Below are positions 16,275 through 25,397 of a DNA stretch of 64,000 bases, one piece after another. Each line of letters begins with the position of its first letter. Position 1 is the first letter of the stretch. The DNA is from Paenibacillus montanisoli (GTDB taxonomy: Bacteria > Bacillota > Bacilli > Paenibacillales > Paenibacillaceae), in NCBI RefSeq assembly GCF_003268025.1, contig NZ_QLUW01000002.1:496001-560000 (forward strand), read 5' to 3'. The notes beneath the pieces were generated by a model. That model had not been told where the DNA came from, did not search any database, and saw only the letters and a list, made by a program, of their open reading frames with translations. Both the position numbers and the translations under genes were made by a program.

Positions 16275-18065
16275 TCAATCTTCCGGTTTCTCCGGTCCTT
16301 CAGGCTCCTTCTCCTCATCTTCTTCCGGCGAAGCTTCAAGCGTTTCCGGTTCCTCCGGTTCTTCCTGCTTTTCTTCCGCTTCCTTCGCCTTGACCGGAAT
16401 GTCGAAAATCGTGGTGCGCACGATCGGCGGCTCCGGACGGGTTTGACCATACAATTGAAAATAGAGCTGCTCAATCTCTTCGCCGTTCAAGTCATCCTGG
16501 CTCAGCAGCTTATCTGCGATGGCATGCACGAATTCGGTATGGTCAGATACCAGTTTCTTAACTTGATTCATCATATCCTTGAGCAGCTCGTTAATCTTCG
16601 GACGAAGCGATCTTAGCGCATCGGCATGGGAGCCGACCGCCAGAAAACTGAACAGCTCATCGCCCATACCGATCGCGCCCAAATAGGCGCCGGCCATGTT
16701 CGTCGCCTGCTGCAGGTCGGAAGTAACGCCGTTTAATTTTTTCCCAAGGAACAGCTCTTCCACCGCTCTGGCGGCAAGACATACTTGAATGCTTGCAAGA
16801 ATCTCGCTGTCGCTCCGGTTATAACGCTCATGCATCGGCTTCGTTGCAGCCAGGCCCAGCGCATTGCCCCGACGGACGATCGTGACCTTCCACACGCGGT
16901 CATGAGGCTTTAACAAGTACTGGGCAACCGCATGACCGGCTTCGTGATAGGCGACGTTTCGTCTTTCGTCGCTCAGCATCGATCGAAGCGGCTGCTTGAG
17001 GCCCCATTCGTAGGTTTCCATCGCAACGCGGAAATCGCTGTACCCGGCGATCAACACGCCGCGCTGGTGGGCAATGACGACGGTTTCGTTGACGATATGC
17101 TTGATTTGCGCCGGGCTGTAGCCGATCGTATCAAGCGAAGCCTTCTCCGGAGTGAGCGAGGCATCATGCCTTACTTTTTTGAGGTAATATTGGAAAACGT
17201 CAATGCGTCCGTCATAATCGGGGGTATCCACCCACAGCTGCCGGTCAAACCGTCCCGGCCGAAGCAGCGCACTGTCGAGCACATCGGGAAGGTTCGTCGC
17301 GGCGATCGTCAAGACGGCCGGACGCTCGGCTTTCTTGCGGCGCAAGCCGAGGAAACGAAGCATTTTCGCGATCCTTGAATTATCGATGTTCGGCGGATCC
17401 ATCTGCAGCAGCAGCTCGTTAAGCAGCCCCGAACCGCCGCCCATGCCTAACATGCCGCCCATCATGCCTCCGCCAGATTGCCGCTTCATGCCGATCGCGT
17501 CGACTTCGTCGATAAAGATGATGCAGGCGCCATACATTTTGGCCATTTTCCTAGCTTTTGCGTAAATCCGCATGACTTTCAGGTTACCGACGCCAAAGAA
17601 CATGTTCTGGAAGCTCGGTGCAGATGCGTATGCGAAAGGAACCTGCGCCTCGTTCGCAATGACCTGCGCAAGGTAAGATTTCCCGGTACCCGGTGGTCCG
17701 CACAGCAGAAAGCCCCGAATGGCTTCGCCGCCCATTTCCTTGAACTCTTTGACGCCTTTAAGCAGGAGAACGATTCGCTTCGCATTCTCCACGATTTCGG
17801 GATTCCCCCGGTAATCGTCCCAGGTGGAGCCGGTTTCGCCCGGTAGAATCCAGTACGTCCTGCCTCTGGCCAGAAACCAGAACAAGGCAGCGAACTGGAC
17901 GATCATGAACATCATGGCAAACAGCAGCTGAAATATGAGCATGACAACGGTGTACGTTACACTCCAAACCTGTGGCCCCCCACTCCACACCAACACGATT
18001 ATGGTGACGATGACGGCTAGCCTGATGAGGAATTTACGCCACTTGATCCACTGATAACTCCTCAT
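16275..18065 (-). CDS. FtsH-like AAA+ zinc metalloprotease without extracytoplasmic domain
   Basis: 596 residues. Two hydrophobic segments (about residues 10-30 and 36-68) are almost adjacent, so the usual 70-residue outside domain of FtsH is missing. Walker A GPPGTGKS, Walker B IIFIDEVDAIG, second region of homology LLRPGRFDRQ, and zinc motif HEAGH near residue 378 are all intact. A Gly/Met-rich insert (MMGGMLGMGGG) follows Walker B. The last 50 residues are Glu/Pro-rich. It is probably a membrane-bound ATP-dependent protease, distinct from the housekeeping FtsH. Confidence 0.88.
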   Translation of the reverse strand: MRSYQWIKWRKFLIRLAVIVTIIVLVWSGGPQVWSVTYTVVMLIFQLLFAMMFMIVQFAALFWFLARGRTYWILPGETGSTWDDYRGNPEIVENAKRIVLLLKGVKEFKEMGGEAIRGFLLCGPPGTGKSYLAQVIANEAQVPFAYASAPSFQNMFFGVGNLKVMRIYAKARKMAKMYGACIIFIDEVDAIGMKRQSGGGMMGGMLGMGGGSGLLNELLLQMDPPNIDNSRIAKMLRFLGLRRKKAERPAVLTIAATNLPDVLDSALLRPGRFDRQLWVDTPDYDGRIDVFQYYLKKVRHDASLTPEKASLDTIGYSPAQIKHIVNETVVIAHQRGVLIAGYSDFRVAMETYEWGLKQPLRSMLSDERRNVAYHEAGHAVAQYLLKPHDRVWKVTIVRRGNALGLAATKPMHERYNRSDSEILASIQVCLAARAVEELFLGKKLNGVTSDLQQATNMAGAYLGAIGMGDELFSFLAVGSHADALRSLRPKINELLKDMMNQVKKLVSDHTEFVHAIADKLLSQDDLNGEEIEQLYFQLYGQTRPEPPIVRTTIFDIPVKAKEAEEKQEEPEEPETLEASPEEDEEKEPEGPEKPED

Positions 18066-18318
18066 GGCCTCACTTCCTTTTCCTATGGATGGAATGTCTG
18101 CTTGTTTGCCTATTTGATTGTGTTACTCATTTTTACTTAGTAATCATTGAAAATATGCTTGTTCGCCTGACAAGAAACCAGCTTGAACGCATCTGTAATC
18201 GAAATGAAATACTAGAAACCTGACATCGAAAAAAAGAACGGATGCCATAAATTTAGCGGGCATATGGTAAAATACGTTTATCCTTTTACGGAAACCGTTC
18301 GATTGCCGGAGGCCGCCA

Positions 18319-19155
18319 ATGCACTACGAAGAACGACAACCTGCGGCGCAGCTGCAGCCATTTATCAAATGCATCTGGCATTTGGAACGGGATTACTCGT
18401 TGCCCGGGGCGAATGAGGTGCTGTGGCCGGATGGCTGCCAGGAAATCATCTTCCATTACGGCAGCAGCTATCGGCCAAAGGGCGGCGCGGAGCTGCCTTC
18501 AGCCTTCTTGATCGGACAGCTGACCCGTTATCACGAACTGATTGCGAATGGACCTATCCGATTGTTTGGCGTACGAATGCTCCCTTGGGGCTTGAAGCCG
18601 TTGTTTGGGATCGACCCGAAGCCCTGTCTCGATACGTTTGTGCCGTTATCCGAAGCTTTTGGTGAGCAAACAGTCTCGGAATTGACGGCTCGCTTGGCTG
18701 AATGCAGCCTTGACGAGGCCGTTCATGCGCTTGAATGCTTCTTGCTCGCTCTGCTCGATGCCTCGCCACCGGCGGCGGCCGATATGAACCTCATCGAGGC
18801 GCTATCTCCCCTGTACCGGCAGCCGATGGACGTTGACGTGCAGCAAGCCGTGCTTCAGAGCGGGTATTCCCAGCGGCAATTCGAGCGAAAATGCGTCGAA
18901 TTGATCGGCATGCCGCCGAAACGGCTGCATCTTATCGCGAGATTTAATCAGGCGCGGCTGCGCATTTTCTGGAATCCTGCGATCGATCTGCATCAATGCA
19001 TGCTTGATATGGGGTATTATGACTACGCGCATTTTTCTAAGGCCTTCAAGCAATGCCTGGGCATCACGCCGGCTGAATACCAGCGCTGGATCGGGGCGAG
19101 GTCGAAGGCGTTTACGGATGAGGAGCATGTCGTTTTTTTACAAGACGAAGGTTGA
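18319..19155 (+). CDS. AraC-family transcriptional regulator (DUF6597-type N-terminus)
   Basis: 278 residues. The N-terminus (QLQPFIKCIWHLE, LWPDGCQEIIFHYG) matches the DUF6597 sensor found in AraC proteins. The C-terminal HTH includes LDMGYYDYAHFSKAFKQCLGITPAEY. A GGAGG site lies 6 nt before ATG. It precedes a VOC-family gene by about 50 nt and probably shares its transcript. The 250-nt gap before it holds no gene that I can see. Confidence 0.88.
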   Translation: MHYEERQPAAQLQPFIKCIWHLERDYSLPGANEVLWPDGCQEIIFHYGSSYRPKGGAELPSAFLIGQLTRYHELIANGPIRLFGVRMLPWGLKPLFGIDPKPCLDTFVPLSEAFGEQTVSELTARLAECSLDEAVHALECFLLALLDASPPAAADMNLIEALSPLYRQPMDVDVQQAVLQSGYSQRQFERKCVELIGMPPKRLHLIARFNQARLRIFWNPAIDLHQCMLDMGYYDYAHFSKAFKQCLGITPAEYQRWIGARSKAFTDEEHVVFLQDEG

Positions 19156-19205
19156 CTGGGAATGATAGCATTGGGCTTGACCGAACCAATCAAGGAGGAT
19201 TTACG

Positions 19206-19568
19206 ATGATTACAAAGATCGCAACAGCAGCCGTATATGTAGAGGATCAGCAGAAAGCCAAGCAATTCTGGACCGAGAAGGTCGGCTTCGACCTTGTACG
19301 CGAAACGCCGATGGGTCCAGGTGCCGCCTGGCTTGAGGTTGCACCGAAAGGCGCGGAATCGGCGCTGGTCATTTACCCGAAAGCGATGATGAAGAACTGG
19401 AGCGAGCTTAAGCCTTCCATCGTCTTCGAATGCACGGACATTGAAGCGACATACGAAAAAATGACGGCAAACGGAGTGAAATTCGAAGGCCCGCTGCAAA
19501 AGATGCAATGGGGCACGTTCGCCACGTTTTATGATGAGGATGGGAATCAGTTCCTCATGAAGGGATAA
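19206..19568 (+). CDS. VOC (glyoxalase/bleomycin-resistance) family protein
   Basis: 120 residues from ATG 19206, 8 nt after AGGAGG. The sequence shows the paired beta-alpha-beta-beta-beta modules: AAVYVEDQQKAKQFWTEKVG at the start and TFATFYDEDGNQFLMKG at the end with the Glu/Asp metal region. Members bind metals or sequester drugs. It pairs with the AraC regulator upstream. Confidence 0.87.
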   Translation: MITKIATAAVYVEDQQKAKQFWTEKVGFDLVRETPMGPGAAWLEVAPKGAESALVIYPKAMMKNWSELKPSIVFECTDIEATYEKMTANGVKFEGPLQKMQWGTFATFYDEDGNQFLMKG

Positions 19569-19588
19569 GGGCACGGAGAGCAGCACGC

Positions 19589-19628
19589 AAAAAGACCTTC
19601 CATCATCCTAGATGACGGAAGGTCTTTT
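19589..19628. terminator. Bidirectional terminator between convergent genes
   Basis: Arms AAAAGACCTTCC and GGAAGGTCTTTT with ATCAT/GATGA inner pairing. A-rich and T-rich flanks allow termination of both the VOC gene and the convergent acetyltransferase gene. Confidence 0.85.
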
Positions 19629-19642
19629 ACGTTCTCTACCCC

Positions 19643-20455
19643 TTATCGCCGATAATGCGCGAGCCAATGGACGCCATAATCGACCAGCTCCCGCTGAGGC
19701 AAGAGCTTCACCTCGGCATCGCCGATACGCCGCGTCCTTACGACGGTGCTGCCAAGCTCTTCGTCAAACGCTTCACCCAACATGTCGAAGTCGTCGGAGT
19801 TGACGTTGATATCCGGAAAGGTTACCCACTGCCGAACACCATCGGCCTCAATCGGCGCACCAAGCGTGACTTCGCTTCTGCCTGCGTAATCCGACCGGTA
19901 TTCGGACAGGTGAAACGATGTGTTATTGGCGTGCCCCGTGCCGAGCAGCAGGACATAAGCGCCGCATTCGTACAGCCTAGCCAGCGGCGAGCCTTCGCCC
20001 AACCCGTAAGCAAGCGAGTGGTGCCCGGTTATGAACTGCGCCTTCGGTCCTCTTGCCGTGAACGAAACCTGCGGATGATAGCTTCGCAGCGTTCCTTGCT
20101 GGCGGCGGAAGCATTCCGCCAAGAGCCCCATCCCCCGCGTGACGGTAAGATCGGGCGAGAATGCAGGCATCTCGTCGCGGATCGTTTGCCACCAAGCTTC
20201 AGGCACCGGCGGATTGGACCATAGCGCGGGATCCGACAGATCCGAGCTATGCGCCGGCATGACCAGGGTCCCTTCTTCGCCGACCGCATCCTCAAGCGCC
20301 AGAACTACCGCCTCCGGTGCGCCGACGATCCATCGGTTGAAAGCATTCAACGAGGAATGGACGAGCAGCGTCATCCCTTTCGTCACCCCAAGCAGCGCCA
20401 GTTCCCGGGCGATCGAAGCGCGGGTTAATGGAAATTCCGAACCATTAATGATCAT
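19643..20455 (-). CDS. AAC(3)-family aminoglycoside-type N-acetyltransferase (YokD-like)
   Basis: 270 residues, the normal AAC(3) length. Family motifs: [57 protein letters not shown] and [14 protein letters not shown]. The fold transfers acetyl groups to the 3-amino group of deoxystreptamine rings; B. subtilis YokD has the fold but a different natural role. Its start lies inside the end of the hydrolase gene (11-nt overlap), so they form a unit. Confidence 0.87.
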   Translation of the reverse strand: MIINGSEFPLTRASIARELALLGVTKGMTLLVHSSLNAFNRWIVGAPEAVVLALEDAVGEEGTLVMPAHSSDLSDPALWSNPPVPEAWWQTIRDEMPAFSPDLTVTRGMGLLAECFRRQQGTLRSYHPQVSFTARGPKAQFITGHHSLAYGLGEGSPLARLYECGAYVLLLGTGHANNTSFHLSEYRSDYAGRSEVTLGAPIEADGVRQWVTFPDINVNSDDFDMLGEAFDEELGSTVVRTRRIGDAEVKLLPQRELVDYGVHWLAHYRR

Positions 20456-21332
20456 CCCGCCCGTCTGCCTCCCTCAAAAATTGACGCACGACCCGCAGGT
20501 ATGCTTCCGTTTCTTCCAAATAGGCCATATGTGAGCTCTCCTCAAATACATGAAGCCGGGCGTTCGGAACCAGCGACCGGTAATGCTCCGTCGCCTCCGG
20601 CGTTGCTTCATCATATCTGCCGCACAAGAACAAGGCCGGTATGCGGATTTCATGCAACCGCGGCGTGACGTCATACGTCTTCAGATTGCCGGTCGGACAA
20701 AATTCGGACGGTCCCCACATCGTCATATACACGTTCTTGTTTCCTTTCGGCCTGCTCTCGGTCACAATCGCCGGCCATGGCTCAAGCCTGCATACATGAC
20801 GGTTATAGAATACCTTCATGGCTTCTTGATACTCCTTGGAATCCGTCGTCCCTTCCGACTCATGGCGGGCAATCGACCGCTGCTCGTCTTCCGGCAGCTG
20901 CGCCAGCAGCCGGTCGGCATCTTCCTTCCAGCGCAAGGCGCTGAGGCACGGGCTGGACAAGATCACGCTGCGTATCCCCTGCGGCTTCCGATCAATCAAA
21001 TACGATGAAGCAAGCATCGTTCCCCACGAATGCCCGAGCAGATGCAGCTCGTCCAGGCCAAGCGCTTTCCGGACGCAGGCAAGCTCCTCGACAAACCGTT
21101 CCGTCCTCCATAGTGCCGCATCCTCTGGCCGATCGGATCGACCTGAGCCAAGCTGGTCGTAGAAAATAACCGGACGCTCATCCGCCAGCGCGCCAAGCGC
21201 CGACTTGAGCGGATCATGCACATTGCCGGGGCCGCCATGCATGACGAGCAGCGGCGTGTTTCCGTTGTCGCCGACTTGCACGTACCACACTCTGCCACCG
21301 GGCACATCCACATAGCCTTCACGATTCGCCAT
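20445..21332 (-). CDS. Proline iminopeptidase-like alpha/beta hydrolase (peptidase S33)
   Basis: 295 residues. Oxyanion motif MHGGPG, nucleophile elbow GHSWGT, acid in [10 protein letters not shown] and catalytic His in ESSHMAYLE complete the triad. HGGPG and the cap domain fit prolyl aminopeptidases. It has GGGAGG upstream and overlaps the acetyltransferase gene by 11 nt. Confidence 0.88.
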   Translation of the reverse strand: MANREGYVDVPGGRVWYVQVGDNGNTPLLVMHGGPGNVHDPLKSALGALADERPVIFYDQLGSGRSDRPEDAALWRTERFVEELACVRKALGLDELHLLGHSWGTMLASSYLIDRKPQGIRSVILSSPCLSALRWKEDADRLLAQLPEDEQRSIARHESEGTTDSKEYQEAMKVFYNRHVCRLEPWPAIVTESRPKGNKNVYMTMWGPSEFCPTGNLKTYDVTPRLHEIRIPALFLCGRYDEATPEATEHYRSLVPNARLHVFEESSHMAYLEETEAYLRVVRQFLREADGRDDH

Positions 21333-21432
21333 GTCGGCTTCCTCCCTATCGATTCCTTAATGACATCAATCATCGCAATTCTCTTAAATCCTACATGATT
21401 CGGGAGGATGTGCGCAACATGAAGGCTCGCCT

Positions 21433-21981
21433 CTAAGCTTCTGTTTGCCTGATCGGCTTCATCATATCAAAGTACACCGTGCTTCCTTCGATAATCGGCT
21501 CGTATAAATCCAGTCTGTTCAAGCCAAGATTGATCGAATGCCCTCTATGGTCGAATTGTGCGCCGTGGCAGGGACATTGAAAATAGAGCTGACCATCCTT
21601 TGCCTCGTGAAATCCCACATCTGTCGACGGCGCGATCGTGCATCCCAAATGAGTGCACGCAGGCGACATAATGAGTACGCTGCCGTCCGCTTCGGTTGTA
21701 ACGAAAACAAAGCCTTTCACCGGCTTGGAGTTCCAAGCATCCTCATAGACAGCCTCATAGTTCATCCTCTTCACGGTATTTAATGACCTTAACCATTCGA
21801 GCTCGCCAAGCTCCACTATATGGCCTGGGCGCGCCCCGCTGCCCAAACCGCGGTGCTTATGCGCGCCATATACGAATAATCCGGTTGTTCCCGCCAGCAA
21901 TCCGGCAATACCGACTGCCAGCTTGGCCGAAGAACCGAGAAAGGCTCTTCTCGAAATCTTGTCCGGCAAATGATCGCTCAT
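21433..21981 (-). CDS. Tat-exported Rieske [2Fe-2S] protein (QcrA-like)
   Basis: About 182 residues from ATG 21981 (GGAGGTG 6 nt upstream). The N-terminus has a Tat-type SRRAFLG motif and one hydrophobic helix (LAVGIAGLLAGTTGLFVYG). The cluster ligands are CTHLGC and CPCHGAQF. It resembles menaquinol-cytochrome c reductase Rieske subunits, but no cytochrome b or c gene is adjacent, so it may serve another electron-transfer complex. Confidence 0.87.
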   Translation of the reverse strand: MSDHLPDKISRRAFLGSSAKLAVGIAGLLAGTTGLFVYGAHKHRGLGSGARPGHIVELGELEWLRSLNTVKRMNYEAVYEDAWNSKPVKGFVFVTTEADGSVLIMSPACTHLGCTIAPSTDVGFHEAKDGQLYFQCPCHGAQFDHRGHSINLGLNRLDLYEPIIEGSTVYFDMMKPIRQTEA

Positions 21982-22032
21982 GTAGAACACCTCCACATTT
22001 ACCATATTACTCCAGGCCAATCAGAAAGAGAA

Positions 22033-22088
22033 GGCGGTACAACAGCCGGAACGCTTGCTCGAACAAGCATCCGGCGCGATGTACCGCC
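22033..22088 (-). terminator. Terminator at the end of the glycosidase operon
   Basis: Outer arms GGCGGTAC and GTACCGCC, inner arms GCCGGA/TCCGGC and GCTTG/CAAGC; minus-strand tail TTCTCTTTCT. It lies 20 nt after the fucosidase stop. Confidence 0.75.
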
Positions 22089-22107
22089 AACTATTTAATG
22101 ACATGAA

Positions 22108-23376
22108 TTAGATCTCTTCGCTAAGTTCAAGCTCTACAACGGTATTGATCTCATCGGGCAAAGACGCGCTGCTGAAGCTGATAAACGCGTCCTCGGGATA
22201 TTCCCAGGCATTCCAAGGCGTTTCGACTTTGATTTCCGATCCGTCGGCCAACAGTCTCGCCCGTTTGATCTTCCCTTGCAGGCCGCGGAAATTGATGGGG
22301 CCCATCCCTCTGTCGTAGATATGGGCATAGATCAGATTGCCACGCTGCGTATAACGCCCCCACTCAGGCTTCGCCAGCTTGCAAGGGCCGCAACCGTATA
22401 CGCTGGCACCGTTGGCGTCCATCCATTTGCCGACTTCATTCAAAATGTCGACCGATTGCCGCGGGATTTCCCCTTTGGCATTGGGACCGACGTTAAGGAG
22501 CAGGTTGCCGCCTTTGCTCACGCACTCAACCAGCCCGCGGATGACGGTTTGCGGTGATTTGTAATTGGTGTCGCTCGCACAATACCCCCAATGATCGTTC
22601 AGCGTAATGCAGGACTCCCAGGATAGCGGCTCGCCAGCTTCATTCACAACGCCCTCAGGCGGGAGCAGCTGCTCCGGGCTCATGAAATCGCCGGCATAGA
22701 TCTCCGGCTCCGAAGCTTTCATATTGCCGCCAAGCCGGTTGTCGATGACGATGTCCGGCTGGATGCTCCGCATCATGCGCACGAGCTCGGAAGATTTCCA
22801 TTTCTCCCCGATCATGTCGTCGTAGGAAAAGTCGAACCACATCACGTCGATCGTGCCATAGTTCGTGAGCAGCTCTTTAACCTGGCCATGCATGTAAGTC
22901 AAGTAGCGCTCAAACTCCCCGCGGTGGTCGCGGTAGGATTCGTTATCGCGCATCGGATGGATTTTGTCGCCGAAGTGCGGGTAATCCTGATGATGCCAAT
23001 CAATAATGGAATAATAGAGCCCGACACGCAGTCCTTCCTCGCGGAAAGCTTCGATGTATTCGCGGATCAAATCCCGGCCGGCCGGCGTATTCGTCGCTTT
23101 GTAATCCGTCAGCTTGCTATCGAACAAGCAGAAGCCGTCATGGTGCTTCGCCGTCATAACCGCGTACTTCATGCCCGCTTCTTTGGCCGTTCTGGCCCAC
23201 TTCTTCGCATCGTATTTAACGGGGTTAAATTCTTCGAAGAAAGGCTGATATTCCGCCACCGACATTTTCTCGAGGCTCCGCACCCACTCGCCGCGAGCAG
23301 GTATCGCATACAAGCCCCAATGAACAAACATCCCGAACCGATCGTTCATAAACCATCTCACATGTGATGCCGTCAT
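22108..23376 (-). CDS. Alpha-L-fucosidase, GH29
   Basis: 422 residues from ATG 23376, 7 nt behind the beta-helix gene. No signal peptide, so it acts in the cytosol on imported oligosaccharides. GH29 hallmarks: FGMFVHWGLYAIPARGEW, MTAKHHDGFCLF, VGLYYSIIDWHHQDYPH, and DVMWFDFSYDD carrying the nucleophile Asp. The C-terminal beta-sandwich follows GGNLLLNVGPNAKGEI. It is the last gene of the GH35-GH141-GH29 set, pointing to a fucosylated galactoside as substrate. Confidence 0.92.
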   Translation of the reverse strand: MTASHVRWFMNDRFGMFVHWGLYAIPARGEWVRSLEKMSVAEYQPFFEEFNPVKYDAKKWARTAKEAGMKYAVMTAKHHDGFCLFDSKLTDYKATNTPAGRDLIREYIEAFREEGLRVGLYYSIIDWHHQDYPHFGDKIHPMRDNESYRDHRGEFERYLTYMHGQVKELLTNYGTIDVMWFDFSYDDMIGEKWKSSELVRMMRSIQPDIVIDNRLGGNMKASEPEIYAGDFMSPEQLLPPEGVVNEAGEPLSWESCITLNDHWGYCASDTNYKSPQTVIRGLVECVSKGGNLLLNVGPNAKGEIPRQSVDILNEVGKWMDANGASVYGCGPCKLAKPEWGRYTQRGNLIYAHIYDRGMGPINFRGLQGKIKRARLLADGSEIKVETPWNAWEYPEDAFISFSSASLPDEINTVVELELSEEI

Positions 23377-23383
23377 ATCGTTT

Positions 23384-25390
23384 CTACTCCCCCGCAATAG
23401 GATCCTTGCTGCCGTTCATGCATCGTTTGTAGATCTCGGCGAAACGCCCCTCGCAGCCTGCGTCTGCGAACGACAGCGGTTCGATTCCTCGCTGCCATGC
23501 CGGAGATTTGGCCGCATAGCCGAAATCGCCTGCCGCGGCATCCGTAACCATCGGGTCCCCAAAGCCGTTTCCATCGCTCTGCTCCAAATCGGTTACTTCA
23601 ATCGGTTTATAATGAAAATAGTGCTTGAACACCTGGCGGCCGCTTCTGCTGTAAAATAGGTTGTTCCGCAAGGAGGTTATGCCATCGGACTTCGAATACG
23701 CGGACATGTACGGATGGGAATCGTACTCCTCCGAGACCAGACCTCCCGGATTGCCTTTAGGCGAATGGATCTCGATTGCATCGGCAATGAGTATATTCCG
23801 CTCGAACGCCACGCCGAACGAATTCAATACCGATACCGTTTGCAGCCCTCGATCCATAAAAATATTGTTCGCAAACTTGCAATCCTTCGTCATATGGCTG
23901 AGCATCGGAACGCCAAGATTGACGGCCAAGTTGCCGGTTACGGCACAATTGGTACATTTCTCGTCCAAGTAATACGCGTATCGCCGGACTTTCTCGTGCG
24001 CCGCAGACGGTCCGGAACCGGCTTCGCCGCCGCTTAGCCTGCCGAACACCGCGTTGCCGCTGACGTTCACGTTATCGCTATACCAGCACACATAAATCGC
24101 CGAGCCGTCCTTCATGAAGGACATGGTGTCGTACAGCAAATTCCCTTGAATGACGGAATTGGGACTACTGCTCGCAATGCCGCTGTAGGGCGTATTATAA
24201 ATCTCGTTTTGCGTGATGGCATGATCCGTTCCGTCGGAGTTGATGGCAATTGCGCTCAGGTAAGCCATGCCGATGTCATGAATCCGCGAGCGTTCAAGCT
24301 GAATCCGCTCGCCGCTCCACTGAATGCCGCCTGCTCCCGTATGATGAATGTGGCAATCGTGCAGCCTTATCCCCTTTCCGTTCAGCTTGAACGCCCAGCC
24401 GCCCGTATTTCGCACGGTGACACGCTCAAACTCGATCTCGCTCACCTCTTCGCCATGAATGGCTGCGCTTACCGAGAGAGCGCCGAAACCGCCCGCGGAC
24501 AGCTGCGTAGCTGCGCTGGAAAAGGTAAGGCCTTGAAGCCTGATCCGGTGTGCCCCCGTTTCCAATACTAATAGATGCTCGTGCCGCGGAATAACGACAT
24601 GAATATGGTCCGCCTCCTCGCCGGGCAGCGGCCAATACACCAGCTTCTCGTTCGTCCGGTCAAGGTACCATTGGCCGGGGCGCTTCATCCCTTCCTTCAC
24701 GTTCCAGACGACATACGTGCGTGCATTCTCATTCCGTTCGAAGAACGCGCCGGGCGGATGTCCCGGTGCATTCTTGAACGTAATTTCGACCCCTTGCTCC
24801 GCTTCCTTTACGGCATCAACGCCAACGAGCGACTCATCCCATTCGTGGTAAATCGTCAGCTCCGCATTGTGAACGTCCAACCACGTCCCGACATCCTCCC
24901 GCTTCACGCGTATCGACATCATCTCTTCCGTCGTCGGTTTGCGCGCCCAGCCGCCGGCAAACGTGGACAGCCATTCGACCTTGAACTCGTTGAAGTGGCG
25001 GAACGCCCCTGCCTCAGGAAGCCTTGAACGCTGACGGAACCGGCCATCCACCTCGATCGCGCGGAAATCCAGCCTGCGGTCGCGGACACCGGGAACCGGC
25101 GCAGTCAGCCAGTCCCCTTCACGCTGCCAAGCGGTAACCGGAACGCCGCCATGCAGAACCGGCTGCTCGCCGGGATAGGCTTCGATCGATAGCCCCTCAT
25201 CCGCCGATGTAAGTCTCAAGCATACATCGTAGTAATTGCCGCCTCGCAAAATGACTCGTTTCGGCAACTCCGGGCCAGCCTCGCGAGTACGCGAAATCGC
25301 CTCAAACAACGTTCTTACCGGCTGCTCCTCCGTACCGGCATTCGAATCAAGCCCTTGCGGCGCGACATAAATTGCCTTGTGTTCCGTCAA
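23384..25390 (-). CDS. Right-handed beta-helix glycosidase, GH141-like
   Basis: 668 residues, no signal peptide. The start IYVAPQGLDSNAGTEEQP and RVILRGGNYYD match the N-terminus of GH141-type proteins. The middle has repeated NNxxxxN-like rungs of a parallel beta-helix (ITQNEIYNTPYSGI, VIQGNLLYDT, VNVSGNAVFG). GH141 contains an alpha-L-fucosidase acting on pectin RG-II and a xylanase. Placement 7 nt upstream of a GH29 fucosidase favours a fucose-related role, but this family call is from memory of motifs and needs a profile search. Confidence 0.72.
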   Translation of the reverse strand: MTEHKAIYVAPQGLDSNAGTEEQPVRTLFEAISRTREAGPELPKRVILRGGNYYDVCLRLTSADEGLSIEAYPGEQPVLHGGVPVTAWQREGDWLTAPVPGVRDRRLDFRAIEVDGRFRQRSRLPEAGAFRHFNEFKVEWLSTFAGGWARKPTTEEMMSIRVKREDVGTWLDVHNAELTIYHEWDESLVGVDAVKEAEQGVEITFKNAPGHPPGAFFERNENARTYVVWNVKEGMKRPGQWYLDRTNEKLVYWPLPGEEADHIHVVIPRHEHLLVLETGAHRIRLQGLTFSSAATQLSAGGFGALSVSAAIHGEEVSEIEFERVTVRNTGGWAFKLNGKGIRLHDCHIHHTGAGGIQWSGERIQLERSRIHDIGMAYLSAIAINSDGTDHAITQNEIYNTPYSGIASSSPNSVIQGNLLYDTMSFMKDGSAIYVCWYSDNVNVSGNAVFGRLSGGEAGSGPSAAHEKVRRYAYYLDEKCTNCAVTGNLAVNLGVPMLSHMTKDCKFANNIFMDRGLQTVSVLNSFGVAFERNILIADAIEIHSPKGNPGGLVSEEYDSHPYMSAYSKSDGITSLRNNLFYSRSGRQVFKHYFHYKPIEVTDLEQSDGNGFGDPMVTDAAAGDFGYAAKSPAWQRGIEPLSFADAGCEGRFAEIYKRCMNGSKDPIAGE

Positions 25391-25397
25391 TTTGCTC

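Noticed and set aside
16088..16474. N-terminal extension of the GNAT gene by 129 codons
   Set aside because: It is an Arg/Lys-rich shadow of the Glu/Pro tail of the FtsH-like gene; ATG 16087 has a proper AGGAGG site.
21433..21981. Naming the Rieske gene qcrA
   Set aside because: The cluster motifs fit, but no qcrB or qcrC gene is next to it, so the complex is unproven.
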